From Marisediminitalea aggregata (lineage in GTDB: Bacteria; Pseudomonadota; Gammaproteobacteria; Enterobacterales; Alteromonadaceae), in contig NZ_FQWD01000004.1 of assembly GCF_900129565.1 (NCBI RefSeq), forward strand, positions 186,001-250,000: a DNA stretch of 64,000 nucleotides. The letters are read 5' to 3'. A model generated the notes under the pieces. It made no database searches, had not been told where the DNA came from, and saw only the letters and a program-made list of their open reading frames with translations. Positions 46,531-58,140 of this stretch are shown here, piece by piece. The translations under genes and the position numbers were made by a program. How positions within the stretch are numbered: position 1 is the first letter of the stretch; every line of letters starts with the position of its first letter.

Positions 46531-49251
46531 CTACGATAATTTACCGTGACACTGCTTGTATTTTTTACCCGAACCACATGGACAAGGATCGTTGCGACCT
46601 ACCTTAGGGCCGGTCCGCGGCGCTGATGCCTGCGCGGCTTGTGGGCCACTGGCTTCCGGACCAGGTTCACCATCAGCATTGGCGTGCTGATAATTCTTTG
46701 GTACATCATCGGCCTGACGGCGTTGCTCTTCTACTTTTTCAACATCCGACTCGGCACGAACCTGAACCCGGCTAAGGATGGTGATCACTTCGCCTTTCAA
46801 CGCTTCCAGCATTCCTGAGAACAGTTCGAAGGCTTCGCGCTTGTACTCTTGTTTAGGGTTCTTCTGCGCATAACCTCGCAGGTGAATACCCTGGCGCAAG
46901 TGGTCCATGGCAGCCAAATGTTCTTTCCAATGGCTATCCAGGTTTTGCAACATAACGGCCTTTTCGAATTGACGCAGTACGGCTTCACCCACCATGTCTT
47001 CTTTGGCTTTGTAGGCAGCAGTAAGCTCGTCCAGAATCTTTTCACGAAGCTTTTCTTCGTACAGCTTATCGTCGTCATCCAGCCACTTTTGAATCGGTGC
47101 GTCGAGGGCAAAATCTGCTTTCAGGCGTTGCTCCAGACCATTGACGTCCCACATCTCTTCAAGTGACTGTGGAGGAATGTACTCGTCTACAACACCACTG
47201 ATCACATCTTCGCGGATCGCCTGGATAGTGTCACTGATATCACCTTCGTCGAGTAATTCATTGCGCTGTTCGTAAATAACTTTACGCTGATCGTTGGCAA
47301 CATCGTCGTATTCAAGCAACTGCTTACGAATATCGAAGTTTCGGCCTTCTACTTTGCGCTGGGCATTTTCAATGGCGCGGGTAACCCAAGGGTGTTCAAT
47401 GGCTTCACCGCGCTCCATACCCAGGCGCTTCATCATGCTCGCCATTTTTTCTGACGCAAAAATACGCATCAGAGCATCGTCTAACGACAAATAGAAACGC
47501 GAGGAACCCGGATCTCCCTGACGACCGGCACGGCCACGTAACTGGTTGTCAATACGGCGAGACTCGTGACGCTCGGTACCAATGATGTGCAAACCACCGG
47601 CGGCCAACACAGCTTCGTGATCTTTCTTCCACGCTTCTTTGATTTTAGCTATCTGCTCTTCAGTCGGCGATTCCAGTTTGGCGACTTCTGCCTGCCAGTT
47701 ACCGCCCAAGACGATATCCGTACCACGACCGGCCATGTTGGTGGCGATGGTCACCGCACCAGGACGACCCGCCTGTGCTACAATATCAGCTTCCTGAGCA
47801 TGGAACTTCGCGTTAAGTACCTTGTGCGCGATTTTCTCTTTCTTCAGAATGCGCGCGATTAGCTCAGAATTTTCAATGGAGATGGTACCCACCAACACAG
47901 GTTGTCCGCGTTTCACGCAGGCCTTGATGTCTTCGACAATAGCTTCGTATTTTTCCTGTGCAGTCAGATAAATCAGATCTGCTTTGTCGTCACGAACCAT
48001 TGGACGGTTAGTTGGAATAACCACTGTTTCCAGACCATAAATATGCTGGAACTCAAAGGCTTCGGTATCTGCTGTACCTGTCATACCTGACAGCTTTTCG
48101 TACAAGCGGAAGTAATTCTGGAACGTTATAGAGGCAAGCGTTTGGTTTTCGTTTTGAATCCTTACACCTTCTTTGGCTTCAACAGCCTGGTGTAAGCCTT
48201 CAGACCAACGACGGCCTTCCATTGTACGACCGGTGTGTTCATCAACAATAACGATATCGTCGTCTTTAACGATATAATCAACGTCTTTGGCGAATAGCTT
48301 GTGGGCACGAAGTGCAGCATTGATGTGATGCAATAGCGAAATGTTACCCGCGTCGAATAACGACTCATCTTCAGGGAGCAAACCTTCACGCTTGAGAATT
48401 TCTTCAACGTGGATCTGACCTTTTTCGGTCAGGTGGATTTGCTTGGCTTTCTCGTCGATGGTGTAATCGCCGTCGCCGTGTTTATCTTCTTCGTCTTCTT
48501 TATCCTGCTGAACCAATTCAGGGATCACGCGATTAATGCGCTTATAAAGCTCTGAGCTGTCTTCTGCAGCGCCAGAAATAATTAGCGGCGTACGCGCTTC
48601 GTCAATGAGGATGGAGTCAACTTCATCGATAACCGCAAAATACAGCTCGCGCTGAACACGGTCCTGCGGACTGAACGCCATGTTGTCGCGCAGGTAGTCG
48701 AATCCAAATTCGTTGTTGGTACCGTAAGTAATATCTGCCTGATAGGCTTCGCGCTTTTGCTCAGGCGCCATACCAGGAATATTACAACCCACCGTCAGGC
48801 CCAAAAACTCAAACAAGCTTCGGCTCCAGTCGGCATCACGACGTGCCAGATAATCATTCACGGTGATAACGTGAACGCCGCGACCCGTCAGGGCATTCAA
48901 ATAGGTCGGTAATGTCGAGGTCAGGGTTTTACCTTCACCCGTACGCATTTCAGAAATTTTACCCGAATGCAGTACCTGACCACCCAGCATCTGTACGTCA
49001 AAGTGACGCATGCCATAAACGCGTTTACTGGCTTCCCGGACAACAGCAAATGCTTCAATCAGGATGTCATCAAGGGTAGCGCCGTCTTTCAGTCGTTGCT
49101 TGAATTCTTCAGTCTTCTGCTTCAGTGCGGCGTCGTCCAGTCCTTCAAACTCGGCTTCCAGAGCATTTATGGCGTTAACGTGCTTTTGTAATTTTTTTAA
49201 TAGTCGGTCGTTTCGACTGCCAAAAACTTTTCTGAGAATGCTTGCAAACAT
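46531..49251 (-). CDS. secA: Preprotein translocase ATPase SecA
   Basis: This 906-residue protein is full length: Walker A in RTGEGKT (~102-108), DEAD-like [14 protein letters not shown], the helicase motifs [10 protein letters not shown] and [11 protein letters not shown], and a C-terminal zinc-binding tail [14 protein letters not shown] that binds SecB. It drives export through SecYEG. In E. coli it follows secM; here an M23 peptidase gene is in that place. Confidence 0.98.
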   Translation of the reverse strand: MFASILRKVFGSRNDRLLKKLQKHVNAINALEAEFEGLDDAALKQKTEEFKQRLKDGATLDDILIEAFAVVREASKRVYGMRHFDVQMLGGQVLHSGKISEMRTGEGKTLTSTLPTYLNALTGRGVHVITVNDYLARRDADWSRSLFEFLGLTVGCNIPGMAPEQKREAYQADITYGTNNEFGFDYLRDNMAFSPQDRVQRELYFAVIDEVDSILIDEARTPLIISGAAEDSSELYKRINRVIPELVQQDKEDEEDKHGDGDYTIDEKAKQIHLTEKGQIHVEEILKREGLLPEDESLFDAGNISLLHHINAALRAHKLFAKDVDYIVKDDDIVIVDEHTGRTMEGRRWSEGLHQAVEAKEGVRIQNENQTLASITFQNYFRLYEKLSGMTGTADTEAFEFQHIYGLETVVIPTNRPMVRDDKADLIYLTAQEKYEAIVEDIKACVKRGQPVLVGTISIENSELIARILKKEKIAHKVLNAKFHAQEADIVAQAGRPGAVTIATNMAGRGTDIVLGGNWQAEVAKLESPTEEQIAKIKEAWKKDHEAVLAAGGLHIIGTERHESRRIDNQLRGRAGRQGDPGSSRFYLSLDDALMRIFASEKMASMMKRLGMERGEAIEHPWVTRAIENAQRKVEGRNFDIRKQLLEYDDVANDQRKVIYEQRNELLDEGDISDTIQAIREDVISGVVDEYIPPQSLEEMWDVNGLEQRLKADFALDAPIQKWLDDDDKLYEEKLREKILDELTAAYKAKEDMVGEAVLRQFEKAVMLQNLDSHWKEHLAAMDHLRQGIHLRGYAQKNPKQEYKREAFELFSGMLEALKGEVITILSRVQVRAESDVEKVEEQRRQADDVPKNYQHANADGEPGPEASGPQAAQASAPRTGPKVGRNDPCPCGSGKKYKQCHGKLS

Positions 49252-49344
49252 TGTGTTGGTATTTCCACTGCTGTAATCAAAAATAACCAGCGACCGGCTA
49301 ACCCGGTGCTCGTCGCGTATCAGACTGGTTTGATAGAGACTACG

Positions 49345-50235
49345 TTACTTGTTGTAAACGTATGGAAGAGGATCGACTTTCTGGCCGCTTTTAATGACTT
49401 CATAATGCACATGTGCACCCGTCGAACGCCCGGTACTGCCCATTTGTGCAATAACCTGCCCTTTGGTGACCAGATCGCCTTTGTTTACCATTAGCGAGTC
49501 GTTATGTCCGTAGCGTGTCACGAGCCCATCACCGTGCTCAATCTCCACCAGTTTGCCATAACCGTACCTGTCACCTGACCAGGTTACAATGCCTGCGGCA
49601 GTAGCAACGACATCGTCACCCACTTCGCCGGCGAAATCCAATCCACTATGCATAGCAGGCTGACCCGTAAAGGGATCGGCACGCATGCCATAGTAGGACG
49701 ACAACCATCCTTTCTCTATCGGACGACCCGATAAACTAATCTGTTCATCTATATGGTGTCCGGTAACCAATCTTTCAAGGGCTTCCAGTTGCTGCTGTTT
49801 ATACTGCAACTGACTGCCTAATTCTTCTATAGGTGTAAGTAACCTGTCCTGTTCGTCCTGTAGCTGTTTTGCGACAGACACTGACGCTAACCCGAAATCC
49901 TGCACAGACTGTTCATCGATACCCATGGCTTTTGCCAGCACCTGTGTTTTCGCGTCAATTTTATCTAAGGTGAGCCTCATTGCACTGAGCTGTTCTGTCA
50001 GGGCTTTTACTTGCTCATTCGTCGCAGATTTTAATGCATCGACTTCCTGTTGCTCGGCTTCAAGCACATTTTGAGCAATTTTGACGCGGGCGAAATTTTC
50101 GAGGGAGGAATCAGTTGAACGGCTGGAAACTAACACAAACAGCGACGACAATACGGTCAGGCTCACAATAGAGCGCACGCTCATACTGTGACGAACCCGT
50201 CGTTTTTTGCCTATAAATGTGACTGTTAATTTCAT
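49345..50235 (-). CDS. M23-family (LytM-type) peptidase, envelope-anchored
   Basis: This 296-residue protein has one N-terminal membrane segment (~22-38), a coiled coil (~50-160) and a C-terminal M23 domain with all zinc and catalytic positions: HSGLD (His196, Asp200) and HVH (His275, His277). It is therefore probably an active endopeptidase cutting peptidoglycan cross-links, not a degenerate EnvC-type activator. It lies between lpxC and secA, the place of secM in E. coli. Substrate specificity inferred. Confidence 0.9.
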   Translation of the reverse strand: MKLTVTFIGKKRRVRHSMSVRSIVSLTVLSSLFVLVSSRSTDSSLENFARVKIAQNVLEAEQQEVDALKSATNEQVKALTEQLSAMRLTLDKIDAKTQVLAKAMGIDEQSVQDFGLASVSVAKQLQDEQDRLLTPIEELGSQLQYKQQQLEALERLVTGHHIDEQISLSGRPIEKGWLSSYYGMRADPFTGQPAMHSGLDFAGEVGDDVVATAAGIVTWSGDRYGYGKLVEIEHGDGLVTRYGHNDSLMVNKGDLVTKGQVIAQMGSTGRSTGAHVHYEVIKSGQKVDPLPYVYNK

Positions 50236-50353
50236 CGCTGTGTCTTATGCGCACCGGAGTGCTTCGCGTTCTTTAGTTTTATTTCGTGTTACAAACTTGC
50301 TAAAAATAACACGTTTCGCGCTATTTTAGCGATATTTCCTTTAAATAAACAAC

Positions 50354-50382
50354 AAAAAAGCCGCCCTGAGGGCGGCTTTTTC
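50354..50382 (-). terminator. Bidirectional terminator after lpxC
   Basis: A GC-rich 7-bp stem GCCGCCC/GGGCGGC with a 3-base loop has T runs on both strands (six A at 50354-50359). It lies 17 bp after the lpxC stop. Confidence 0.92.
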
Positions 50383-50393
50383 AGCAAATTCTC

Positions 50394-51305
50394 TTATACC
50401 AGAGCGGGTTGCGCGTAGCGAATAGGCGCTTCATCCTGCGACTCGTAAGTCACATATTCCCAGCAATCCTGCTGTGCCAGCACGGCATTTAGCAATTTAT
50501 TGTTCAAACCGTGGCCAGTTTTGTATGCCGCCAGTTCACCAATAATGCTGTGACCACCAAGGTACAAATCACCAATAGCGTCGAGGATTTTATGCTTCAG
50601 GAATTCATCATCATAACGCAAGCCTTCCGGGTTTAATACGCGGTAGTCATCAAGTGCTACCGCATTTTCCATGCTGCCACCCAATGCCAGGTTATTTGCG
50701 TTCATGTATTCCAGATCACGCATAAAACCAAAGGTTCTGGCGCGGCTGACTTCGTTTACGTAGGAGCACGAATCAAAGTCCATGACCATGTGCTGACGCG
50801 TCTGGCTAATAACCGGGTGCTCGAAATCGATTTGGAAATCGACGCGGAAGCCGTCATAAGGACGTAATTCTGCCCATTTGTCGCCGTCTTCAACACGCAC
50901 CGGCTTGGTCATGCGAATAAAACGCTTAGGCGCGTTTAATTCTTCAATTCCAGCCGATTGCAGCAGGAATACGAAAGGACTGGCACTACCATCCATGATC
51001 GGTAGTTCGTTGCTGTTTACCTCAACAATAATGTTGTCGATACCCAGACCTGCCAGAGCAGACGCAAGGTGTTCAACGGTGTGGATGCTCACGCCGTCTT
51101 CGTTGTTCAGACAGGTACACAACATGGTGTTCCCCACGGCGTTTGCGCGCGAGTGAATGTCTACATGCGGATCAAGGTCAATACGCCGAAACACGATTCC
51201 CGTGTTCGCAGGCGCTGGCCGGAGAGTCATAGTGACCTTGTCTCCTTTATGCAACCCAATGCCAGTTTCCTGGACAGCATGTTTAATTGTACGTTGTCTA
51301 ATCAT
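50394..51305 (-). CDS. lpxC: UDP-3-O-acyl-N-acetylglucosamine deacetylase LpxC
   Basis: This 303-residue protein matches LpxC throughout: [19 protein letters not shown] start, the zinc-site [10 protein letters not shown], and [16 protein letters not shown] with GHSI. It performs the first committed step of lipid A synthesis. The ATG at 51305 gives the canonical N-terminus; the longer frame to 51368 is rejected. Last gene of the mur/fts cluster, separated from ftsZ by 145 bp. Confidence 0.97.
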   Translation of the reverse strand: MIRQRTIKHAVQETGIGLHKGDKVTMTLRPAPANTGIVFRRIDLDPHVDIHSRANAVGNTMLCTCLNNEDGVSIHTVEHLASALAGLGIDNIIVEVNSNELPIMDGSASPFVFLLQSAGIEELNAPKRFIRMTKPVRVEDGDKWAELRPYDGFRVDFQIDFEHPVISQTRQHMVMDFDSCSYVNEVSRARTFGFMRDLEYMNANNLALGGSMENAVALDDYRVLNPEGLRYDDEFLKHKILDAIGDLYLGGHSIIGELAAYKTGHGLNNKLLNAVLAQQDCWEYVTYESQDEAPIRYAQPALV

Positions 51306-51450
51306 CGAATTCGTATTACCTACACAAAAACGGCCGGCAATTATAGTGAGCCGACTATTACTTGTCAAAAATCTGTCATGAATATTACCGTATTACCAGT
51401 AATATTTGCCGTTTCGACTGTAAAAGCTGTGTAAAGTTCTCTTTACTGGT

Positions 51451-52608
51451 CTAATCTGCTTGCTTGCGCAGGAAAGCAGGAATATCCAGATATTCAAGAT
51501 CATTACCCGGTTGTGCATTTTCGTCTGCTTTCAGCGCCTGGTTACCATCGGTACCACCCACTGCACGGCCTTCACCGCCAGACTGGAACTCACGAGCCGA
51601 AGACGATAAACGCGCGCCTTCTGAACTAACCAGTGCAATATCAGGCTTACGCTCAGCACCAATACCGGTTGCAACAACAGTTACACGCAGTTCGTCAGTC
51701 ATTTCCATATCAATAACGGTACCAACCACGACGGTTGCGTTTTCCGATGCAAATGCCTTAACCGCGTTACCTACAGTCTCAAACTCATCAATTGCAAAAT
51801 CCGGGCCAGCCGTAATATTCACCAGAATACCACGCGCGCCTGACAGATCGATGTCTTCCAGCAGCGGGCTGGCAATAGCAGACTCTGCTGCTTCTTCAGC
51901 ACGATCCGGACCTGACGCAGAACCACTGCCCATCATGGCTTTACCCATTTCAGACATAACTGTACGCACGTCGGCGAAATCCACGTTAATCAGACCTGGA
52001 CGTGTAATCAGCTCAGCAATACCCTGAACCGCACCACGTAAGACGTCATTCGCAGCGCTAAACGCCTGTAGCAACGGTGTACCAGGACCCATTACTTTCA
52101 GTAGTTTTTCGTTCGGAATAGTAATTAATGAGTCAACATTTCGCGCCAACTCGTCGGTACCCTGATTAGCAAAATCAGTACGCTTTTTACCTTCAAATGG
52201 GAAAGGCTTGGTCACTACCGCCACCGTTAGGATCCCCATTTCACGTGCAATTTTTGCCACTTCAGGTGCTGCACCGGTACCTGTACCACCGCCCATACCC
52301 GCGGTAATAAAGACCATATCGGCACCATCTAAAGCCTGGCGAATGGTTTCACGGTCTTCCTGGGCAGCTTCACGACCTTTATTCGGATCGGCACCCGCAC
52401 CCAGACCTTTTGTTACGTTAGAGCCGATCTGTAATGTCACATCGGCAGATGAGCTGCGTAATACCTGCGCATCGGTATTAACAGCAATAAATTCCACGCC
52501 TTCAATGCTGTGAGACACCATGTGCTCAACCGCATTACCGCCGCCGCCACCGACTCCGATGACTTTGATTACGGCTTCTTCACCGTGGCTATCCATTAAT
52601 TCAAACAT
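51451..52608 (-). CDS. ftsZ: Cell division protein FtsZ
   Basis: This 385-residue tubulin homologue has the GTP-binding signature GGGTGTGAAP, the N-terminal GVGGGGGNAVEHM, and the conserved C-terminal peptide LDIPAFLRKQAD that binds FtsA and ZipA. It forms the division ring. The ATG at 52608 follows GGAGAG. A small stem (GTAAAG/CTTTAC) lies directly after the stop. Confidence 0.98.
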   Translation of the reverse strand: MFELMDSHGEEAVIKVIGVGGGGGNAVEHMVSHSIEGVEFIAVNTDAQVLRSSSADVTLQIGSNVTKGLGAGADPNKGREAAQEDRETIRQALDGADMVFITAGMGGGTGTGAAPEVAKIAREMGILTVAVVTKPFPFEGKKRTDFANQGTDELARNVDSLITIPNEKLLKVMGPGTPLLQAFSAANDVLRGAVQGIAELITRPGLINVDFADVRTVMSEMGKAMMGSGSASGPDRAEEAAESAIASPLLEDIDLSGARGILVNITAGPDFAIDEFETVGNAVKAFASENATVVVGTVIDMEMTDELRVTVVATGIGAERKPDIALVSSEGARLSSSAREFQSGGEGRAVGGTDGNQALKADENAQPGNDLEYLDIPAFLRKQAD

Positions 52609-52710
52609 ACTTACTCTCCGGTTTTGTACGTCTATACACACTTATCCATACACAGTTATTGTGACCATTCCATCGTCACGGTTGTGCGTGGTTAAGCGCC
52701 CCCTAAAAAA

Positions 52711-53940
52711 TTAAAATTCACCCTTAAACCAGCTTTGCACCCGCTTCCACAAACCATCAGTGGTGCGTTGTTTACTGGTCTTCTTATTATCAAACTGCAT
52801 TTTTCCGTACTGGAGGAGTCCGACAGCCGTTGCAAAGCTCGCATCGTCTGTATATTCAGACAGTCCTACCATGCCCAATGGTTGTCCCACTCTGACGGGC
52901 ATTTGAAAAATTTCTTCTGCAAATTCTACCGCGCCTTCCATTTTGGCGGTGCCACCTGTCAGTACAAGACCGGCTGCGATTTGCTCATCAAAGCCACTGG
53001 CTTTGATTTCTTTGTAAACTAATTCAAACAATTCCTGGTAGCGAGGTTCGATAACCTCAGCCAGGGTATGCCGTGACATAACCCGCGCAGGACGTCCGCC
53101 TACACTGGGCACTTCAATGCTGTCTTCCATGCTGACCATGTCTTTCAGCGCACAGGCATAATTGACTTTAATCTCTTCTGCGTTGCTGATCGGCGTGCGG
53201 AAGATTTTCGCGATATCACTGGTAATCTGATTACCTGCCAGCGGAATAACCGCGGTATGGCGAATAGCGCCGTCGGTGTATATCACAATATCGATGGTGC
53301 CAGCGCCGATATCGACTACCGCCACCCCTAATTCACGCTCATCGTCTGTCAACACGGCATAGCTCGATGCCAGCGCAGAGAAGATCAATTGGTCTGCGTG
53401 TAATTCGCAGCGCTCAACACATTTCACCAGATTTTTAGCCATGTCATCGGCACAGGTGATAATGTGTGCTTCGGCTTCCATCCGCACACCCGACATACCG
53501 ATGGGGTTTTTGATTCCCTCTTGTACATCGATAGTAAATTCCTGCGGTAACACATGCAGTAAACGGCGTTCAGCGGCAATCGGCACCGAACGCGCTGCAT
53601 GCACTACGTTGTCTACGTCTTCCTGTGTCACTTCCTGATTATTGATCGGTACCATGCCACTTTCGTTCTGGCACTTTACATGACGACCGGAAATCGACAT
53701 GAACACCGACGACACCTGACAATCTGCCATTAGCTCCATTTCGTTAACGGCGCTTTGCACAGACTTCACTACCAGGTTCAGATCGTTAACGCCGCCTTTG
53801 TCCATTCCGCGTGCGACATGGGTTCCAACCCCAACAATACTGATTTGTTCATCATCCAGTAATTCACCGAGGACGGCTTTAACCCGGCTGGTGCCGATAT
53901 CGAGTCCTACAATCAAATTACGTTCTGCCGCTTTAGACAT
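52711..53940 (-). CDS. ftsA: Cell division protein FtsA
   Basis: This 409-residue actin-fold ATPase has GLDIGTSRVK near the N-terminus, VDIGAGTIDIVIY in the middle and LTGGTAKMEG. A C-terminal amphipathic helix (WKRVQSWFKGEF) anchors it to the membrane. It tethers FtsZ to the inner membrane and recruits later division proteins. Confidence 0.97.
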   Translation of the reverse strand: MSKAAERNLIVGLDIGTSRVKAVLGELLDDEQISIVGVGTHVARGMDKGGVNDLNLVVKSVQSAVNEMELMADCQVSSVFMSISGRHVKCQNESGMVPINNQEVTQEDVDNVVHAARSVPIAAERRLLHVLPQEFTIDVQEGIKNPIGMSGVRMEAEAHIITCADDMAKNLVKCVERCELHADQLIFSALASSYAVLTDDERELGVAVVDIGAGTIDIVIYTDGAIRHTAVIPLAGNQITSDIAKIFRTPISNAEEIKVNYACALKDMVSMEDSIEVPSVGGRPARVMSRHTLAEVIEPRYQELFELVYKEIKASGFDEQIAAGLVLTGGTAKMEGAVEFAEEIFQMPVRVGQPLGMVGLSEYTDDASFATAVGLLQYGKMQFDNKKTSKQRTTDGLWKRVQSWFKGEF

Positions 53941-53954
53941 TAATTCTCAATCTC

Positions 53955-54677
53955 TTAACTTTTTGTCGTGTCGTCTTCAGACCAGCCCACGGCCAATCCG
54001 GTGTCGTATCGTAAATCTACATACTGTATGGCTTTGGGCTGCTTCGCTAACAGCGGGTACACATCCACAAAACGCTGCAATCGGTCAATGAATTCCTGTC
54101 TTCCCAGGTTGACTTCAATGCCGTTCTTGAGCTGAACCTGCCAGGCATACCGCTCACTTAGCGATAACTCTGCGATCGTTAGCTCCCGCCCTGCCAGTAA
54201 CGACTGCATGGCGTTGTATCCTTCCAATGCTGTCTTCTCACTGCCACCCGGACCAAACAATTGAGGTAAACCAAGTGACTTTCCCTCGGCATTAAAACTT
54301 TCACCGTAAGGGTTCAGCATTAAATCTTCATTCCAGCGTGCAACCGGTGTTTGCTCAACCAAATACACCTTCAGGCGGTTTGGCCATTGCTTGCGCACCG
54401 ATGCCCGGTACACCCAGGCCTGTTGCTCCAATAACTGATGTATGTCATTCACATCTAAAGCAAAAAAGCTGCCGGGTTGCGACTGACGAATCAATTTTTC
54501 CAGTTTTAGCACATCAAGGTGTTTAAACCGGCCTGAAAAATCGATGACCTGCACAGGTGCACGTTGCTCGTCCTGCATCCAGCTGTAAGTTTTAACACCT
54601 ACTGCGACTAACACAGCAAACACCACCACCAAAAAGGTGATGCCGCCCCATGGGGCAGATTGCTGTTGCGCCGCCAT
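53955..54677 (-). CDS. ftsQ: Cell division protein FtsQ
   Basis: This 240-residue protein has one N-terminal membrane segment (~12-29), a POTRA domain beginning with VIDFSGRFKHLD, and a beta domain. It connects cytoplasmic and periplasmic division proteins (FtsB, FtsL). Order ddlB-ftsQ-ftsA-ftsZ as in E. coli. Confidence 0.95.
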   Translation of the reverse strand: MAAQQQSAPWGGITFLVVVFAVLVAVGVKTYSWMQDEQRAPVQVIDFSGRFKHLDVLKLEKLIRQSQPGSFFALDVNDIHQLLEQQAWVYRASVRKQWPNRLKVYLVEQTPVARWNEDLMLNPYGESFNAEGKSLGLPQLFGPGGSEKTALEGYNAMQSLLAGRELTIAELSLSERYAWQVQLKNGIEVNLGRQEFIDRLQRFVDVYPLLAKQPKAIQYVDLRYDTGLAVGWSEDDTTKS

Positions 54678-54679
54678 AA

Positions 54680-55630
54680 TTACGCAGGCTCCATACTGGT
54701 TGCCAGCACGGCCAGTACCAGTTCCTGAAAACTAATACCTGCTGCGGCTGCCGCTTTGGGAACCAGACTTTTTTCAGTCATGCCCGGCACGGTGTTGGCT
54801 TCCAGTAAATAAAACTGTTCGGTCTGGCTGTCCTGCATTACATCTACCCGGCCCCAGCCGGTAGCAGACAATGCATCGAACGCGTCCGTACACAATTGTG
54901 CCAATGTGCTTTCCTGTTCATCAGACAGGCCACTGGGGCAAAAGTACTCGGTAGTATTATCCTGGTACTTTGCCGAATAATCGTAAAACGTATGTGGGGT
55001 TGACATGCGGATCGATGGTAAGGCTTTTCCCTGTACCACAGATACAGTGAATTCCCGCCCATCTATGAACTGCTCAACCAGGACTTGATTATCGTATTTA
55101 AAGGCGTCCTGAATGGCCGTTTCTAGTTGTTTAGCGCTTGTCACTTTAGCCATCCCAATACTCGAGCCTTCCCGAGCAGGTTTGACCATGACTTTTCCCC
55201 CTAATTTATTCATTATAGCGCCGCATGATCCAGCTTCAAAGCGACTTTTTACAGCAATTTCATATTTCGCAGTAGGAAGTTGCAGGCATTGCCAGATTTG
55301 CTTGGTGTGGATTTTGTCCATCGACAACGCAGAGCCCAATACACCGCTGCCAGTATAAGGAATTCCCAACTGTTGAAGCGCCCCTTGCATAGAGCCGTCC
55401 TCACCCCCCCGACCATGCAGCATTATCAATACGCGGTCGACCTTTTCCGATATTAAATCAGTTAGTTGCCTCTCTGCCGTATCAAATGCAAAGGCATCGA
55501 CACCCGCTGATAGCAGGGCTTTTAATACGGCGTTTCCCGAGTTAAGAGACACTGCTCGCTCAGCCGAATCGCCCCCCAACATCACAGCAACACGCCCGTA
55601 TTGTTCTGCAGAGTAAGTCGTGAACGTCAT
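54680..55630 (-). CDS. ddlB: D-alanine--D-alanine ligase
   Basis: This 316-residue ATP-grasp enzyme has the N-terminal [14 protein letters not shown], the lysine-rich [12 protein letters not shown] and the metal-binding [15 protein letters not shown]. It makes D-Ala-D-Ala for peptidoglycan. It overlaps murC by four bases. Confidence 0.96.
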   Translation of the reverse strand: MTFTTYSAEQYGRVAVMLGGDSAERAVSLNSGNAVLKALLSAGVDAFAFDTAERQLTDLISEKVDRVLIMLHGRGGEDGSMQGALQQLGIPYTGSGVLGSALSMDKIHTKQIWQCLQLPTAKYEIAVKSRFEAGSCGAIMNKLGGKVMVKPAREGSSIGMAKVTSAKQLETAIQDAFKYDNQVLVEQFIDGREFTVSVVQGKALPSIRMSTPHTFYDYSAKYQDNTTEYFCPSGLSDEQESTLAQLCTDAFDALSATGWGRVDVMQDSQTEQFYLLEANTVPGMTEKSLVPKAAAAAGISFQELVLAVLATSMEPA

Positions 55631-57072
55631 GATAGTTGCCCTTGCAATTTTTCAGGTTCCATCCCGGTTGCTGCCAGTTTTTTCGCTAATTGACCAATAT
55701 TACCTGCGCCCTGGGTAATCACAATGTCGCCATTTTGCAACTGATTCGCCAAAATCGAGGGTAATTCTTCATGACTTCCCACATACACAGGCTCTAACTG
55801 ACCACGTGCACGAATCGACCGCGCTAATGCCCGGCTATCGGCCCCTTCAATGGGTTGTTCGCTTGCCGCGTAGACATCAAGCAGCAACAGACAATCAACC
55901 TGAGATAATACTTCCACAAAGTCCTCGTATAAGTCGCGGGTACGGCTATAGCGGTGAGGCTGATACACCATCACCAGACGTTGTGAAGGCCAGTTATTTC
56001 TGGCCGCCGCTATGGTTGCCGCCACTTCTGTCGGGTGGTGTCCGTAGTCATCCACCAGCGTAACTTCACCGACGGAAGTGCTGAACTCGCCCAGTACTTC
56101 GAAACGACGACCAATACCGCCAAACGTGGAAAGCGCACGGCAAATAGCGCTGTCTTCAATGTCTTCTTCGGTGGCAACGGTAATCGCCGCAAGCGCATTC
56201 AATACGTTATGCGCACCGGATAGCTTCAGTTCGATTGCCAGCGGCTCGCGGCCAGGGCGAATCACATCAAAGGTTGTGCGGCCAAACTGATACTGAATAT
56301 TGGTAGCCCGCACATCGTTATCATCATTAAAACCGTAGGTCAGCACACTGCGCCCAATGCGCGGCAGCAAGTCTCGGATTACCGGATCATCACCACACAC
56401 CACGGCCTGACCGTAAAACGGCAGATTGTGCAAGAATTCGATATAGGTGTCGGTCATTTTCGAAAAATCACCGTCATAGGTATCCATGTGGTCGGCTTCG
56501 ATATTCGTGACTACGCTCATCATTGGCTGCAAATGTAAAAACGACGCATCGCTTTCATCTGCTTCGGCAATCAGATACCGGCTTTTGCCTAATCTGGCGT
56601 TTGTACCCGCACTGTTCAGTAACCCGCCGATGACAAACGTTGGATCGGTTTCAGCTTCGCCAAAAATAGTCGCGATCAGACTGGTTGTCGTGGTTTTACC
56701 GTGTGTCCCGGCTACCGCAATACCGTGGCGGAAGCGCATTAGTTCTGCCAGCATTTCTGCACGGCGAATAATGGGAATGCGCTGTTGTCTGGCAAACTGA
56801 ATTTCCGGATTGGCTTCGTTAATGGCGCTGGATACCACCACCACGTTGGCGCCTTCGACATTTTCCGCTTTGTGGCCAATCGCAATATCGGCCCCCAACG
56901 CCGTAAGGCGCTGAGTCATCGCACCAGCCTGAATGTCAGAGCCCGCTACCTGATAACCTTCATTCAACAACACCTCGGCAATGCCTCCCATACCGGCACC
57001 GCCAATCCCAACAAAGAAGATGCGTGTTACTTTACGCATTTGTGGGCTTTGAAAAGGTGTTTCTAAAACCAT
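55627..57072 (-). CDS. murC: UDP-N-acetylmuramate--L-alanine ligase MurC
   Basis: This 481-residue Mur ligase has the N-terminal [11 protein letters not shown], the ATP loop GTHGKTTTT and [10 protein letters not shown]. It adds L-Ala to UDP-MurNAc. The ATG at 57072 is kept because GGAGAG precedes it; an internal ATG (57039) is possible. Three bases separate it from murG. Confidence 0.97.
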   Translation of the reverse strand: MVLETPFQSPQMRKVTRIFFVGIGGAGMGGIAEVLLNEGYQVAGSDIQAGAMTQRLTALGADIAIGHKAENVEGANVVVVSSAINEANPEIQFARQQRIPIIRRAEMLAELMRFRHGIAVAGTHGKTTTTSLIATIFGEAETDPTFVIGGLLNSAGTNARLGKSRYLIAEADESDASFLHLQPMMSVVTNIEADHMDTYDGDFSKMTDTYIEFLHNLPFYGQAVVCGDDPVIRDLLPRIGRSVLTYGFNDDNDVRATNIQYQFGRTTFDVIRPGREPLAIELKLSGAHNVLNALAAITVATEEDIEDSAICRALSTFGGIGRRFEVLGEFSTSVGEVTLVDDYGHHPTEVAATIAAARNNWPSQRLVMVYQPHRYSRTRDLYEDFVEVLSQVDCLLLLDVYAASEQPIEGADSRALARSIRARGQLEPVYVGSHEELPSILANQLQNGDIVITQGAGNIGQLAKKLAATGMEPEKLQGQLS

Positions 57073-57075
57073 TTA

Positions 57076-58140
57076 CTACTCTCCAGTTACAACGTATTCG
57101 CATGCGTCGGCCACCTGGCCCGCTGCGTCATGTGGCGCAAATTGCTTGGCTTTCATGGCAACAGCTTCGCACGCCTGAGGATCGTTAATCCAAGTCTGAA
57201 TAATGCCTGGCAACTTGTCAGCTAACGCTGACTGAGGCACCAATTCCGCTGCCTGATTGTCTGCCAGCGAACGGGCATTTTGTGTCTGATGGTCGTCAAC
57301 GGCATGCGGAAGCGGTACAAAAATCGCCGCTTTACCTGCCGCGGCCACCTCAGCCACGGTTAATGCGCCAGCCCGGCAAACAATAAAATCTGCCCATTGA
57401 TAGGCCTCAGCCATATCGTCAATAAATTCGGTAACCTTGGCTTCTGTATTGCCATAAGCCTGTTTCACCGCTTCTGCGTTGCCTTTACCGCTTTGATGCC
57501 AAATAGCCAGCCCTGGCATGTCTTTACACAATGCAGGAATGTTTTCGTTCAGTGGTCTGGCGCCCAGGCTCCCCCCCACCACTAACATATTTAACGGCGC
57601 GGTTGAGGTTGATTTCACCGGCAGATCCAATATCGCTTTTCGTACCGGGTTGCCCGCAGCCACGCACTTTTGTCGCTGCGAACCAAAATGTGTTTTGGCC
57701 GAGTCGAAGCCCAGCATGATGCGTTTCGCCACTTTGCCCAGCAACCGATTGGTCATACCGGGCACCGCGTTTTGTTCGTGCACAATAACCGGGATTCCCA
57801 GACTCCAGGCAGCCAGTCCGCCTGGCCCGCTGGCGTATCCGCCCATGCCAAGCACCACATCTGGCTGTAAGGTTCTCACCAGTTTGCGTGCCGCAATCAG
57901 CGACTTAAACAATGCCCACACACCACTTAACCTTGCCTGAATACCTTTGCCTCGCAAGCCTTTTACCGGAATAAAGTGAATCGGATAACCGTGCTGAGGC
58001 ACTACCTGGGCTTCCATACGCTCTGCCGTGCCCAGCCAATCAATGTGCCAGCCGCGTTTCACTAATGTATCTGCCACTGCAATCCCGGGGAAGACATGAC
58101 CGCCAGTCCCGCCCGCCATGATCAGGCAACGCTTAGTCAT
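57076..58140 (-). CDS. murG: UDP-GlcNAc--lipid I GlcNAc transferase MurG
   Basis: This ~354-residue GT28 enzyme has GGTGGHVFPGIA at the N-terminus, HEQNAVPGMTNR, VVGGSLGARPLN and CRAGALTVAE. It makes lipid II. The ATG at 58140 overlaps the ftsW stop; the longer frame is rejected. Confidence 0.97.
   Translation of the reverse strand: MTKRCLIMAGGTGGHVFPGIAVADTLVKRGWHIDWLGTAERMEAQVVPQHGYPIHFIPVKGLRGKGIQARLSGVWALFKSLIAARKLVRTLQPDVVLGMGGYASGPGGLAAWSLGIPVIVHEQNAVPGMTNRLLGKVAKRIMLGFDSAKTHFGSQRQKCVAAGNPVRKAILDLPVKSTSTAPLNMLVVGGSLGARPLNENIPALCKDMPGLAIWHQSGKGNAEAVKQAYGNTEAKVTEFIDDMAEAYQWADFIVCRAGALTVAEVAAAGKAAIFVPLPHAVDDHQTQNARSLADNQAAELVPQSALADKLPGIIQTWINDPQACEAVAMKAKQFAPHDAAGQVADACEYVVTGE

Noticed and set aside
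51464..52027. Long open frame antisense to ftsZ
   Set aside because: It is Ser/Thr/Pro-rich without any domain and mirrors the codon pattern of ftsZ. Similar antisense frames lie over cheA, the receptors, secA and murC.
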